Assembly (NCBI RefSeq): GCF_014645835.1
Contig: NZ_BMMM01000020.1
Span: 113,233-177,232, forward strand
Direction of reading: 5' to 3'
Length of the DNA: 64,000 nt
Source of the DNA: Streptomyces albiflavescens
GTDB lineage: Bacteria > Actinomycetota > Actinomycetes > Streptomycetales > Streptomycetaceae
Shown: piece after piece, positions 35,818 to 44,836 of the stretch
Position numbering within the stretch: the stretch's first letter is position 1
Layout: each line of letters starts with the position of its first letter
The notes under the pieces: model-generated
Told to the model about the DNA's origin: nothing
Seen by the model: only the letters and a program-made list of their open reading frames with translations
Database searches by the model: none
Made by a program: the position numbers and the translations under genes

Positions 35818-35843
35818 CACTGCGAATGAATCCCGGTAGCGGA

Positions 35844-37181
35844 TCAGACGACGGCCGCCGGGGAATCGGGGCCCTCCGGAGTCTCCGCGCCGGCCCGGCA
35901 CGGAGACCATCGCGCCTCCGCCCCCAGCATCGCCACCAACACGCCCACCAGCGCGAGGAGTTCGGCGACCGCCGACAGACGGACGCCGAGCAGCGCGGTG
36001 GCCAGGGCGACGGGCACCGCGGCCGCGCGGAAGCTCACCGGGAACAGCCGCAGCACGGCGCGGAACGCCACGTCGCCGGCGAGAAAGAGGGCCACCCCGC
36101 CGGCGAGCGCGAGGGCCGGGCCGGTGTGCAGGTGCTCGGTGAGATGCCCGAGGGTCTTCTTCACGCCCGCCGCGAGATAGGCGATGCCGAGCAGCATGGG
36201 CAGGAAGGCGTAGTAGTACGCGTTCATCGCCAGGCGCCAGCGCCGGTCCGGCGGGGTCGCCGAGAACACGACCTCCGCACCGTGCTCGTCGCGCACGAAG
36301 TACGTCCACCACAGCGCGATCGCCAGCGCGAGAGCGAGGAAGGCCCCGCCGAACAGGCCCACCGTCAGCGGCAGATCACCGACGCCGATGCCGATCGCGA
36401 TGACCGACTCACCGAACGCGACAATCAGCAGCAGCCCGTGTCGCTCCACGAAATGCGCCGGGTCGAGACCGCCCAACTGAGCGCGCAGAAAGGCGGCTTC
36501 ACGGCCGTCCCGGCGCCGCGGACCGTGCTCCGCCAGGAACGGCGTCACGAACTGCAGCATCAGCGCGAGCAGCCACAGTCCGTCGGCGGCGAGTCCGTCG
36601 AACAGGCCCGCCGCCGTGACCGACAGCGCGGCCAGCGAGTTCGGCACCGCGTACCAGATGACATCGCGGCCGTGGCTACGGGTGTAGAGCGCGCTGTGCA
36701 CGAGCACGACGGCCAGGAAGCCGAGGCCGAAGACGACTCCGCCGTCGTCGAAGGCGCGCGGGATGGCGAGGGCGCATACCAGGAACGCGCCCATGCCCAG
36801 CATCAGGAGGATCCGCCGCGAAGGCCGGTCGGGCGGCACCTGGTTGGTGAGATACGCGTATGCGCCGTACATCCAGAACAGCACCACGAAGATCAGCGCG
36901 ACGCGTGCCGCCGTCGCGAAGGACAGATCGGCGGTGAGCAACACGGTGAGCTGGGTGAGCGTGAAGACGAAGACCAGGTCGAAGAAGAGCTCCAGGGTGC
37001 TGACTCGGCGCCCGGCCTCGTCCACGGTCGTACGTCCTGCCTCTTCCCGGGCTGTGCGTCCCGTCTCTTCCAGGGCTGTGAGCCCTGCCTCTTCCAGGGG
37101 CGTGCGCCCGGCCTCGTCCACGGTCGTGCGTCCCGCCTGGTCCACGGCCGCGTTGGCCCCCTCGTCCTCTGCCGTGCTCAT
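35844..37181 (-). CDS. Low temperature requirement protein A (LtrA)-like membrane protein
   Basis: 445 residues from ATG 37181. An acidic N-terminal segment (~13-57) consists of five 8-residue repeats of the type EAGRTTVD. The LtrA domain starts STLELFFDLVFVFTLTQL and has ~12 hydrophobic segments; PAHFVERHGLLLIVAFGESV is diagnostic. LtrA was named from a Listeria cold-growth mutant and its molecular function is unknown. The gene is divergent from the ROK regulator, with 219 bp between starts. Confidence 0.85.
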   Translation of the reverse strand: MSTAEDEGANAAVDQAGRTTVDEAGRTPLEEAGLTALEETGRTAREEAGRTTVDEAGRRVSTLELFFDLVFVFTLTQLTVLLTADLSFATAARVALIFVVLFWMYGAYAYLTNQVPPDRPSRRILLMLGMGAFLVCALAIPRAFDDGGVVFGLGFLAVVLVHSALYTRSHGRDVIWYAVPNSLAALSVTAAGLFDGLAADGLWLLALMLQFVTPFLAEHGPRRRDGREAAFLRAQLGGLDPAHFVERHGLLLIVAFGESVIAIGIGVGDLPLTVGLFGGAFLALALAIALWWTYFVRDEHGAEVVFSATPPDRRWRLAMNAYYYAFLPMLLGIAYLAAGVKKTLGHLTEHLHTGPALALAGGVALFLAGDVAFRAVLRLFPVSFRAAAVPVALATALLGVRLSAVAELLALVGVLVAMLGAEARWSPCRAGAETPEGPDSPAAVV

Positions 37182-37400
37182 GAGCTCCCCCCGAAACCGA
37201 TCGCTGCGCAGATCGTATGTACGCGCCCTCCCTCGCGGTGCGCGGACCTCGCTTTGTCCTGTGAGTGGAGAAAGTTGACGGCAATTCATGCGCCACTTCT
37301 TCCCACTCCCGGCAGCCGCTGCTACGTTCCCCTCGAAAGCAAGACCGGTGAAGTGGCCGGAACTTGACGGACGCAGGCCGATTGAGGCGGGGAGGGGCTC

Positions 37401-38591
37401 GTGAGACGTATGACGGCACGACCCGCGAACGCGCACCAGGCGCGGCTGCTGCGCCTGTTGCGTGACGGCGGTCCCAACTCCCGGGCCCAGCTGGGCGATC
37501 AGATCGACCTCTCGCGGTCGAAGCTGGCCGTCGAGGTGGACCGGCTGTTGGAGACCGGGCTCGTGGTGGCCGACGGACTCGCCGCATCCCGTGGCGGCCG
37601 CCGCTCCCACAACATCCGGCTCGCACCGGCCCTGCGCTTCCTCGGCGTCGACATCGGCGCCACCTCGATCGACGTGGCCGTCACCAACGCGGAACTGGAA
37701 GTCCTGGGGCACATCAACCAGCCCATGGACGTACGCGAGGGACCGGTCGCCGTCTTCGAACAAGTCCTCGCCATGGCGGGCAAGTTGAGGGCTTCGGGGC
37801 TCGCGGAAGGGTTCGACGGCGCCGGAATCGGTGTACCGGGGCCCGTCCGCTTTCCCGAGGGCGTCCCGGTCGCCCCGCCGATCATGCCCGGCTGGGACGG
37901 TTTCCCGGTCCGTGAGGCACTCAGCCAGGAACTCGGCTGCCCGGTCATGGTCGACAACGACGTGAACCTGATGGCCATGGGGGAGCAGCACGCGGGCGTC
38001 GCACGCTCCGTGGGCGACTTCCTCTGCGTCAAGATCGGCACGGGCATCGGCTGCGGCATCGTCGTCGGCGGTGAGGTCCACCGCGGCACGACGGGCAGCG
38101 CCGGCGACATCGGGCACATCCAGGCCGTGCCCGACGGACGTCCGTGCGCCTGTGGCAACCGGGGCTGTCTGGAGGCCCACTTCAGCGGCGCCGCGCTGGC
38201 GCGCGACGCCATCGAGGCGGCCCAGCAGGGCCGCTCGGCGGAACTCGCCACGCGTCTGGAGACGAACGGTGCCCTGAGTGCCGTCGACGTCGCCGCCGCG
38301 GCCGCGGCGGGCGATGCCACCGCGCTCGACCTGATCCGTGAGGGCGGCAACCGTACGGGTCAGGTCATCGCCGGACTCGTGTCGTTCTTCAACCCCGGCC
38401 TGGTGGTGATCGGCGGCGGTGTCACCGGCCTCGGCCACACGCTGCTCGCCGCGATCCGCACCCAGGTCTACCGTCAGTCGCTGCCCCTGGCGACCGGCAA
38501 CCTTCCCATCGTCCTCGGGGAGTTGGGCCCGACCGCCGGCGTGATCGGCGGAGCCCGGCTGATCAGCGATCACCTGTTCTCACCCGCGTAA
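37401..38591 (+). CDS. ROK-family transcriptional regulator
   Basis: 396 residues from GTG 37401, with GGGGAGG upstream. The N-terminal winged helix includes NSRAQLGDQIDLSRSKLAVE. The ROK sugar-binding domain shows FLGVDIGATSID, KIGTGIGCGIVVGG and the zinc motif CACGNRGCLEAH. The ATP-site Asp in VDNDVNLMA is present, so kinase activity cannot be excluded, but the HTH marks it as a NagC/XylR-type repressor. It heads the co-directional sugar ABC operon and probably represses it until a sugar binds. The last codons are part of a 35-bp tandem duplication. Confidence 0.88.
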   Translation: MRRMTARPANAHQARLLRLLRDGGPNSRAQLGDQIDLSRSKLAVEVDRLLETGLVVADGLAASRGGRRSHNIRLAPALRFLGVDIGATSIDVAVTNAELEVLGHINQPMDVREGPVAVFEQVLAMAGKLRASGLAEGFDGAGIGVPGPVRFPEGVPVAPPIMPGWDGFPVREALSQELGCPVMVDNDVNLMAMGEQHAGVARSVGDFLCVKIGTGIGCGIVVGGEVHRGTTGSAGDIGHIQAVPDGRPCACGNRGCLEAHFSGAALARDAIEAAQQGRSAELATRLETNGALSAVDVAAAAAAGDATALDLIREGGNRTGQVIAGLVSFFNPGLVVIGGGVTGLGHTLLAAIRTQVYRQSLPLATGNLPIVLGELGPTAGVIGGARLISDHLFSPA

Positions 38592-38635
38592 CCGCGTCAA
38601 GCGACCACCTGTTCTCACCCGCGTCACCACGTCAC
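38566..38635. repeat. 35-bp tandem duplication at the 3' end of the ROK gene
   Basis: 38566-38600 and 38601-38635 are copies of GCGAYCACCTGTTCTCACCC plus CGCGT and a variable tail. The first copy contains the ROK stop codon; the second is noncoding. Recent local duplication is the simplest explanation. Confidence 0.7.
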
Positions 38636-38652
38636 ATGTAGATCACCGGCAC

Positions 38653-38711
38653 AGCGCCCTGCTCTGCCACGCCCTGAACACGCTTGCTCGTGTAAGCGCC
38701 CTGCCCTGCAA
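38653..38711. promoter_or_regulatory. Candidate ROK operator region before the sugar ABC operon
   Basis: Two 17-bp direct repeats (AGCGCCCTGCTCTGCCA at 38653 and AGCGCCCTGCCCTGCAA at 38695), 42 bp apart, flank an inverted repeat ACACG-N6-CGTGT at 38678-38693. The set ends 31 bp before the ABC ATPase start and is the most structured noncoding DNA between the regulator and its presumed operon. Confidence 0.45.
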
Positions 38712-38742
38712 CCGGCCCGCACGCCCGCCAAGGGGAACCGTC

Positions 38743-40302
38743 ATGGCACCAGAACCACCGCTGCTCACCATGTCCGGCATCACCAAGTCCTTCCCCGGAG
38801 TCCGGGCCCTCGACGGCGTCGACCTGGACGTCCAGGCCGGCGAAGTGCACTGCCTGCTCGGCCAGAACGGCGCCGGAAAGTCCACACTCATCAAGGTCCT
38901 GGCCGGCGCCCACCAGCCCGACGAGGGCACCATCGGCTGGCGCGGCGACCATGTCACGCTCAGGTCGCCGATCGCCGCCATGCGCCTCGGTATCGCCACC
39001 ATCTACCAGGAGCTCGACCTGGTAGAGGGCCTGTCGGTCGCCGAGAACGTCCATCTCGGACACGAACCCACGGCAGCCGGTTTCGTCGTACGGGGGAAGG
39101 CGGCGCGATCGTCGACCGCCGCCCTGCTCAAGCGACTTGGGCATCCCGAGATCGACCCGGCACGGCTCGTCGGGGAGCTGTCCGCGGCCCAGCAGCAGAT
39201 CGTGTCGATGGCCAGGGCGCTCTCCCACGACGTACGCCTGATCGTCATGGACGAGCCGTCCGCGGCCCTCGACCCCGACGAGGTCGACAATCTCTTCCGC
39301 ATCGTGGGCGATCTGACCGCGGACGGTGTCGCCGTCGTCTACATCTCGCACCGCCTTGAGGAGATCCGCCGTATCGGCGACCGCGTCACCGTGCTGAAGG
39401 ACGGGCGCGCGGTGGCGGGCGGACTGCCCGCGAAGTCCACGCCGACACGCGAGGTCGTGGCGCTGATGACGGGGCGCAATGTCGAGTACGTCTTTCCGGA
39501 CCGGCCCCGGTCGCGGCCACCCGGTGAGCCGGTGCTCAGGGTCCAAGGCCTCGCTCGTGGGGGCGAGTTCGCCCCGCTCGACCTCGACCTGCGCCCCGGC
39601 GAGATCGTCGGTCTGGCCGGGCTCGTCGGCTCCGGGCGCTCCGAGATCCTGGAGACGATCTACGGGGCGCGGAAGCCGACGGCGGGTCGAGTCAGCGTGA
39701 ACGGACGGACGTTGCGCCCCGGCAGCGTACGCGCCGCCGTCCGTGCCGGACTCGGGCTCGCTCCGGAGGAGCGCAAGGCACAGGCCCTGCTGATGCTGGA
39801 GTCCGTCACCCGCAATGTGTCGGTGTCCTCCATGTCCCGCTTCGCGCACGGGGGTTGGATCGACCGGCGCGCCGAACGCGGCGCGGCGCGGGCGGCGACC
39901 CGGGAGCTGTCCCTACGCCCCGACAACCCGTCGGTACCCATCCGGACGCTGTCCGGCGGCAACCAGCAGAAGGCCGTCCTGGCGCGCTGGCTGCTGCGCG
40001 GCTGCCGCGTCCTGTTGCTCGACGAACCCACCCGCGGCGTCGACGTCGGAGCCCGCGCCGAGCTGTACGCGGTCATCCGCAGGCTCGCCGACGAAGGCCT
40101 CGCCGTGCTGCTGGTCTCCAGCGAAGTGCCCGAGGTGCTGGGGCTCGCCGACCGCGTCCTGGTGCTCCGCGAGGGGCGCGTCGTCCATACGGCGCCCGCC
40201 CAGGAGCTCGACGAACACCGCGTACTCGACCTCGTCATGGAAGGAAGCCCCGTGGCCGGTGAAGGAAGCCCGGTGGCCAGTGAAGGGAGCCCGGCGTCGT
40301 GA
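38743..40302 (+). CDS. Sugar ABC importer ATPase with two ABC domains (RbsA/MglA type)
   Basis: 519 residues, ATG 38743 with AAGGGGAA upstream. Two tandem ATPase domains are present: the first with GQNGAGKST and LSAAQQQIVSMARAL, the second with a degenerate P-loop (GLVGSGRSEI) and LSGGNQQKAVLARWL. This is the CUT2 arrangement used for ribose, galactose, xylose and inositol. The C-terminal tail has three GSP-type repeats. The stop overlaps the permease start (GTGA). Confidence 0.9.
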   Translation: MAPEPPLLTMSGITKSFPGVRALDGVDLDVQAGEVHCLLGQNGAGKSTLIKVLAGAHQPDEGTIGWRGDHVTLRSPIAAMRLGIATIYQELDLVEGLSVAENVHLGHEPTAAGFVVRGKAARSSTAALLKRLGHPEIDPARLVGELSAAQQQIVSMARALSHDVRLIVMDEPSAALDPDEVDNLFRIVGDLTADGVAVVYISHRLEEIRRIGDRVTVLKDGRAVAGGLPAKSTPTREVVALMTGRNVEYVFPDRPRSRPPGEPVLRVQGLARGGEFAPLDLDLRPGEIVGLAGLVGSGRSEILETIYGARKPTAGRVSVNGRTLRPGSVRAAVRAGLGLAPEERKAQALLMLESVTRNVSVSSMSRFAHGGWIDRRAERGAARAATRELSLRPDNPSVPIRTLSGGNQQKAVLARWLLRGCRVLLLDEPTRGVDVGARAELYAVIRRLADEGLAVLLVSSEVPEVLGLADRVLVLREGRVVHTAPAQELDEHRVLDLVMEGSPVAGEGSPVASEGSPAS

Positions 40303-41318
40303 CGCAGCCCGTATCTCCGCCCAGGGATGACACCCCCGAGGTGTCACCGTTCAAGGAACACGCCCCGTGGCGGACGCTCGCGGCCCGTGCCGACGTCCGC
40401 ACCCTCTCGCTCCTCGGTGTGCTCGCCGCCCTGATCGTCATCGGCGGCATCACCAAGCCCGACGAGTTCCTCGACACCCGCAACCTCCAACTCGTCCTCA
40501 CCCAGGCCTCGGTGATCGGTGTCGTCACCGTCGGCATGACCTTCGTCATCACCTCCGGCGGCATCGACCTGTCGGTCGGCGCGATCGTCGCCCTCTCCTC
40601 GGTGTGGGCCACCACCGTCGCCACACAGGAGTACGGCTTCGCCGGCGTCCTGTTCACCGCGGTGCTCGTCGGCGTCGGCTGCGGTCTGGTCAACGGACTG
40701 CTCATCGCGTACGGCGGGATGGTCCCCTTCATCGCGACGCTCGCCATGCTCTCCTCGGCCCGCGGTCTGGCCCTCCAGATCACGGACGGCAAGACGCAGA
40801 TCGTCACCATCGACGGGATCCTGAAACTCGGCGAGCGCGACGCGTACGTGCTCGGCATACCGCCGCTGGTGCTGGTCTTCGCCGTCGTCACGGTCATCGG
40901 CTGGCTGATCCTCAACCGCACCACCTTCGGGCGGCGCACGGTCGCCGTCGGCGGCAACGCGGAGGCGGCACGGCTCGCCGGCATCGATGTACGACGCCAG
41001 CGGCTGTATCTCTACCTGCTCTCCGGACTGTGCTGCGGCATCGCCGCCTTCCTGCTGATCATCCTGTCCGGCTCGGGCCAGAACACCAACGGCAACCTGT
41101 ACGAACTCGACGCCATCGCGGCCGCGATCATCGGCGGCACCCTGCTCAGCGGGGGGCGCGGCACCATCACCGGCTCGGTGCTCGGTGTCCTGATCTTCAC
41201 GACGATCACCAACATCTTCGCGCTGAACAACCTCCAGAGCGACGTCCAGCAGATCGCCAAGGGCGCGATCATCGTCGCCGCGGTCCTGGTCCAGCGGCGC
41301 ACAGCAAGCACGACCTGA
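40299..41318 (+). CDS. CUT2 sugar ABC transporter permease (RbsC type)
   Basis: 339 residues from GTG 40299. About ten membrane segments. The BPD_transp_2 signature region is SGGIDLSVGAIVALSSV, followed by NRTTFGRRTVAVGGNAEAAR, the cytoplasmic loop coupling to the ATPase, and GGTLLSGGRGTITGSVLG. It pairs with the tandem-domain ATPase and the Tat/lipoprotein receptor on either side. The pentose/hexose/cyclitol class is clear but not the exact sugar. Confidence 0.9.
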   Translation: MTQPVSPPRDDTPEVSPFKEHAPWRTLAARADVRTLSLLGVLAALIVIGGITKPDEFLDTRNLQLVLTQASVIGVVTVGMTFVITSGGIDLSVGAIVALSSVWATTVATQEYGFAGVLFTAVLVGVGCGLVNGLLIAYGGMVPFIATLAMLSSARGLALQITDGKTQIVTIDGILKLGERDAYVLGIPPLVLVFAVVTVIGWLILNRTTFGRRTVAVGGNAEAARLAGIDVRRQRLYLYLLSGLCCGIAAFLLIILSGSGQNTNGNLYELDAIAAAIIGGTLLSGGRGTITGSVLGVLIFTTITNIFALNNLQSDVQQIAKGAIIVAAVLVQRRTASTT

Positions 41319-41338
41319 CACGGGAAGGGTCCACCGCC

Positions 41339-42388
41339 ATGCCAGAACCCACGAGCCTCACGAGCCGCAGAGGGCTGCTCTTCGGGACCGCCGCCGTCTC
41401 GGCCGGTGCCCTCCTCGTCGGCTGCACCAGCAATGACACCAAGGACGAGAAGACGGCCGCGAACAGCCAGCCGGCCGCCGACGACAAGCCCGGCAAGCAC
41501 GTCACCATCGGCTTCGCCGGCCCGCAGGCCGACCACGGCTGGCTCAACGCCATCAACGACAACGCCAAGAGCCGGGCCAAGAAGTACTCGGACGTCACCC
41601 TGGAGATCACCGAGGGCTCCAACGACACGGCCGCACAGATCGGCCAGATCGAGACGCTGATCAACAAGAAGGTCGACGTCCTGGTCGTCCTGCCCGCCGA
41701 CGGCGCGGCACTCACCCAGGTCGGGCTCAAGGCGATGCGAGCGGGCATCCCCGTGGTCAACCTCGACCGGATCTTCAACTCACCGCAGGCATACCGCTGT
41801 TGGATCGGCGGCGACAACTACGGCATGGGCCTCAGCGCCGGCCACTACATCGGCGAGAAGCTCAAGGACAAGAAGAACGCCCGGGTCATCGAACTCGCCG
41901 GGCTCGACAACCTGGAGCTCACCAAACAGCGCACCCAGGGCTTCGACGCGGCCCTGAAGAACTACCCGAACGTCAAGAAGGTCGCCCGGCAGGCCGCAGA
42001 GTTCACCGTCGAGTCCGGGCAGGCCAAGATGGCCCAGCTCCTGCAGGCCCAGCCGAAGTTCGACGCCCTGTGGAACCACGACGACGACCAGGGCGTGGGC
42101 GCGCTGCGCGCCATCAAGCAGGCCGGGCGTGACGACTTCCTGATGGTCGGCGGCGCCGGCGCCCTCTCCGCCTTCCAGGCCATCGACGCCGGCAACAGCG
42201 TCCTGAAGGCCACCGTCCTGTATCCACCGACCATGGCCGCGTCCGCGATCGACCTCGCCCGCGCGCTCGGCCAGGGCAAGGGCATCGGTGGCCTCGCCGA
42301 GTTCGAGATCCCGGCGTCGCTCACCCTCTACTCGGCCGTCGTCGACAAGGACAACGTCCAGCAGTACATGGCCACCGGCTTCAAGTGA
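41339..42388 (+). CDS. Sugar ABC transporter substrate-binding lipoprotein
   Basis: 349 residues from ATG 41339. The N-terminus combines a twin-arginine stretch (TSRRGLLFG) with a lipobox (LLVGC), so export may be by Tat followed by lipidation. The Peripla_BP_4 domain matches ribose/inositol-type receptors: HVTIGFAGPQADHGWLNAIN, DVLVVLPADGAALT, FDALWNHDDDQGVGALRAIK. The Trp/Asp/His pocket is plausible for a polar sugar or cyclitol. It is the third gene of the importer operon. Confidence 0.88.
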   Translation: MPEPTSLTSRRGLLFGTAAVSAGALLVGCTSNDTKDEKTAANSQPAADDKPGKHVTIGFAGPQADHGWLNAINDNAKSRAKKYSDVTLEITEGSNDTAAQIGQIETLINKKVDVLVVLPADGAALTQVGLKAMRAGIPVVNLDRIFNSPQAYRCWIGGDNYGMGLSAGHYIGEKLKDKKNARVIELAGLDNLELTKQRTQGFDAALKNYPNVKKVARQAAEFTVESGQAKMAQLLQAQPKFDALWNHDDDQGVGALRAIKQAGRDDFLMVGGAGALSAFQAIDAGNSVLKATVLYPPTMAASAIDLARALGQGKGIGGLAEFEIPASLTLYSAVVDKDNVQQYMATGFK

Positions 42389-42497
42389 TGCGCCCTGCCC
42401 CAGGGGCCTGTCCGGTGGATCAGCTTCCGTCGGATCAGGTCCCACCGGGGTCAGGCTCCACCCCCCACCGCGCCACGACGACGAGGAGGACATCCGC

Positions 42498-43793
42498 ATG
42501 GGACAGCCGCACCAGGGCGACGAGGCCGAGAAGCCGCCATTGGGCGTGGGCATGGTCGGTTACGCCTTCATGGGCGCCGCCCACTCACAGGGCTGGCGCA
42601 CCGTGGGCCGCGTCTTCGACCTGCCGCGCCGCCTGGTCCTCGCCGCGGTCTGCGGCCGCGACGGACAGGCCGTGCGAGCGATGGCGGACCGGCACGGCTG
42701 GGCGGCGGCCGAGACCGACTGGCGCGCCCTGATCGCCCGCGACGACGTCGACCTCGTCGACATCTGCACCCCGGGCGACAGCCACGCCGAGATCGCCGTC
42801 GCCGCCCTGGCCGCGGGCAAGCACGTGCTGTGCGAGAAGCCCCTCGCCAATACGGTCGAGGAGGCTGCCGCGATGGCGGCGGCGGCAGAAGAGGCCTTCG
42901 CACGTGGTCAGTTGGCCATGGTCGGATTCAACTACCGGCGGGTACCCGCCACGTCGCTCGCCCGGCGGATGGTCGCCGAGGGGCGCCTGGGCACCCTGCG
43001 GCACGTACGGGTGACGTACCTTCAGGACTGGCTGGTGGACCCGCAGTTCCCGCTGACCTGGCGCCTGCGCAAGGAACTCGCGGGATCGGGCGCGCTCGGA
43101 GACCTCGGCGCGCACATCGTCGACCTCGCACAGTTTCTGGCGGGCGAGCCGCTCGTCGGGGTCTCGGCGCTCACCGAGACATTCGTACGGGAGCGGCCGC
43201 TGCCCGGCGGTGCGTCGAGCGGGCTGTCCGCCGTGTCGGAGACGGGGGGCTCGGGCGCCGGCTCCGGTTCCGGCTCCGGATCCGGCTCCGGTTCCGGATC
43301 CGCCTCTGGTTCCGGTTCCGCCTCCGGTTCCGGCCCTGGCTTCGGCGCCGTCACCGTCGACGACGCGGCGCTCTTCACCGCCCGCTTCGCCTCCGGCGCC
43401 CTCGCCTCTTTCGAGGCCTCCCGCTTCGCGACCGGGCGCAAGAACTCCCTGCGCATCGAACTGAACGGCGAGCGCGGCTCGTTGGCCTTCGACCTGGAAC
43501 GGCTCAACGAGCTCTCGTACCACGACCACACCGAACCCGGCGCGCACGCGGGCTTCCGACGCATCCTCGTCACCGAGCCCGACCACCCCTATCTGGACGC
43601 CTGGTGGCCGCCGGGCCACGGCCTCGGCTATGAGCACACGTTCGTGCACCAGGCCCGCGACCTCGTGCACGCCATCGGATCGGGCCGCCCACCGGTGCCG
43701 TCCTTCGCCGACGGGCTGCAGGTGCAGCGCGTGCTGGCGGCCGTCGAGGAGAGCGCCGAGAAGAACTCCGTCTACACACCCATCGCGGTCTGA
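42498..43793 (+). CDS. Gfo/Idh/MocA-family NAD(P)-dependent oxidoreductase
   Basis: 431 residues from ATG 42498, GAGGAGGA upstream. Rossmann motif GVGMVGYAFMGAAH near the N-terminus; catalytic-Lys motif CEKPLAN near residue 114; C-terminal domain WRLRKELAGSGALGDLGAH. Residues ~250-283 are an unusual Gly-Ser run absent from typical members, in a surface loop of the second domain. The family oxidises cyclitols or the 3-OH of glycosides. Next to a TIM-barrel enzyme and a DUF1080 protein, 3-keto-sugar formation is a reasonable inference. Confidence 0.87.
   Translation: MGQPHQGDEAEKPPLGVGMVGYAFMGAAHSQGWRTVGRVFDLPRRLVLAAVCGRDGQAVRAMADRHGWAAAETDWRALIARDDVDLVDICTPGDSHAEIAVAALAAGKHVLCEKPLANTVEEAAAMAAAAEEAFARGQLAMVGFNYRRVPATSLARRMVAEGRLGTLRHVRVTYLQDWLVDPQFPLTWRLRKELAGSGALGDLGAHIVDLAQFLAGEPLVGVSALTETFVRERPLPGGASSGLSAVSETGGSGAGSGSGSGSGSGSGSASGSGSASGSGPGFGAVTVDDAALFTARFASGALASFEASRFATGRKNSLRIELNGERGSLAFDLERLNELSYHDHTEPGAHAGFRRILVTEPDHPYLDAWWPPGHGLGYEHTFVHQARDLVHAIGSGRPPVPSFADGLQVQRVLAAVEESAEKNSVYTPIAV
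43245..43344. repeat. Gly-Ser-encoding hexamer microsatellite inside the MocA-family gene
   Basis: Reiterated GGCTCC/GGTTCC-type hexamers encode ~15 Gly-Ser/Ala units without shifting the frame. Copy number could vary by replication slippage. Confidence 0.8.
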
Positions 43794-43806
43794 GGAGGCC
43801 TTGGGA

Positions 43807-44811
43807 ATGCCGCGCAACTTCACGCTCTTCACCGGCCAGTGGGCCGATCTGCCCCTCGAAGAGGTCTGCCGCCTCGCCCGCGACTTCGGCTACGACGGAC
43901 TCGAACTCGCCTGCTGGGGCGACCACTTCGAGGTCGACAAGGCTCTCGCGGACCCGGCGTACATCGACTCCAGGCACGCGCTCCTCGACAAGTACGGCCT
44001 CAAGTGCTGGGCGATCTCCAACCACCTGGTCGGCCAGGCCGTCTGCGACGCCATCATCGACGAGCGCCACCAGGCCATCCTGCCGGCCCGGATCTGGGGC
44101 GACGGCGAACCCGAGGGCGTACGGCAGCGGGCCGCCGCGGAGATCGCCGACACCGCCCGCGCGGCGGCGGCCTTCGGCGTCGACACCGTCATCGGCTTCA
44201 CCGGCTCGGCGATCTGGCACCTGGTCGCGATGTTCCCGCCCGCGCCCGAGTCGATGATCGAGCGCGGCTACGAGGACTTCGCGACGCGCTGGAACCCGAT
44301 CCTGGACGTCTTCGACGCGCAGGGCGTGCGGTTCGCGCACGAGGTCCACCCCAGCGAGATCGCGTACGACTACTGGACAACCCAGCGTGCTCTGAAGGCG
44401 GTTGACCACCGACCGGCCTTCGGCCTGAACTTCGACCCCTCGCACTTCGTCTGGCAGGACCTCGATCCGGTCGGCTTCCTCTACGACTTCCGTGACCGGA
44501 TCTACCACGTCGACTGCAAGGAAGCCCGCAAGCGGCTCGACGGACGCAACGGCCGCCTCGGTTCGCACCTGCCCTGGGGCGACCCGCGCCGCGGCTGGGA
44601 CTTCGTCTCCGCGGGCCACGGCGACGTCCCCTGGGAGGACGTCTTCCGCATGCTGCGCTCCATCGACTACACGGGCCCCATCTCGGTCGAGTGGGAGGAC
44701 GCCGGCATGGACCGGCTCCAGGGCGCACCCGAGGCCCTGACCCGCCTCAAGGCATACGACTTCGAGCCGCCGTCGGCTTCGTTCGACGCGGCATTCGGCG
44801 GCAGCGACTAG
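43807..44811 (+). CDS. Sugar phosphate isomerase/epimerase-like TIM barrel (AP endonuclease 2 fold)
   Basis: 334 residues from ATG 43807; GAGGAGG lies 8 nt upstream. Xylose isomerase-like barrel with metal-ligand candidates in FAHEVHPSEIAYD, GLNFDPSHFVWQ, YHVDCKEARKRL and ISVEWEDAGMD. The paired Gfo/Idh/MocA gene just upstream is a common association in inositol and 3-keto-glycoside catabolism, where the TIM protein isomerises or cleaves the oxidised sugar. The precise reaction is not assignable. Confidence 0.87.
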   Translation: MPRNFTLFTGQWADLPLEEVCRLARDFGYDGLELACWGDHFEVDKALADPAYIDSRHALLDKYGLKCWAISNHLVGQAVCDAIIDERHQAILPARIWGDGEPEGVRQRAAAEIADTARAAAAFGVDTVIGFTGSAIWHLVAMFPPAPESMIERGYEDFATRWNPILDVFDAQGVRFAHEVHPSEIAYDYWTTQRALKAVDHRPAFGLNFDPSHFVWQDLDPVGFLYDFRDRIYHVDCKEARKRLDGRNGRLGSHLPWGDPRRGWDFVSAGHGDVPWEDVFRMLRSIDYTGPISVEWEDAGMDRLQGAPEALTRLKAYDFEPPSASFDAAFGGSD

Positions 44812-44836
44812 GCCCCGTCGAAGAGTTCAACGCATT

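Larger units (their letters stand above)
33960..35825. mobile_element. IS200/IS605-family element (divergent tnpA and tnpB)
   Basis: The ends carry matching subterminal hairpins: CCTCGGGCT-GA-AGCCCGAGG at 33965-33984 and CATCGGGCT-GA-AGCCCGATG at 35798-35817. There are no long terminal inverted repeats, as expected for this family. Inside are tnpA (plus) and tnpB (minus), transcribed divergently, the IS605 arrangement in which tnpA is nearer LE (here the right side) and tnpB nearer RE (the left side). The exact ends are estimated. The element sits immediately after the GntR stop codon without disrupting it. Confidence 0.85.
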
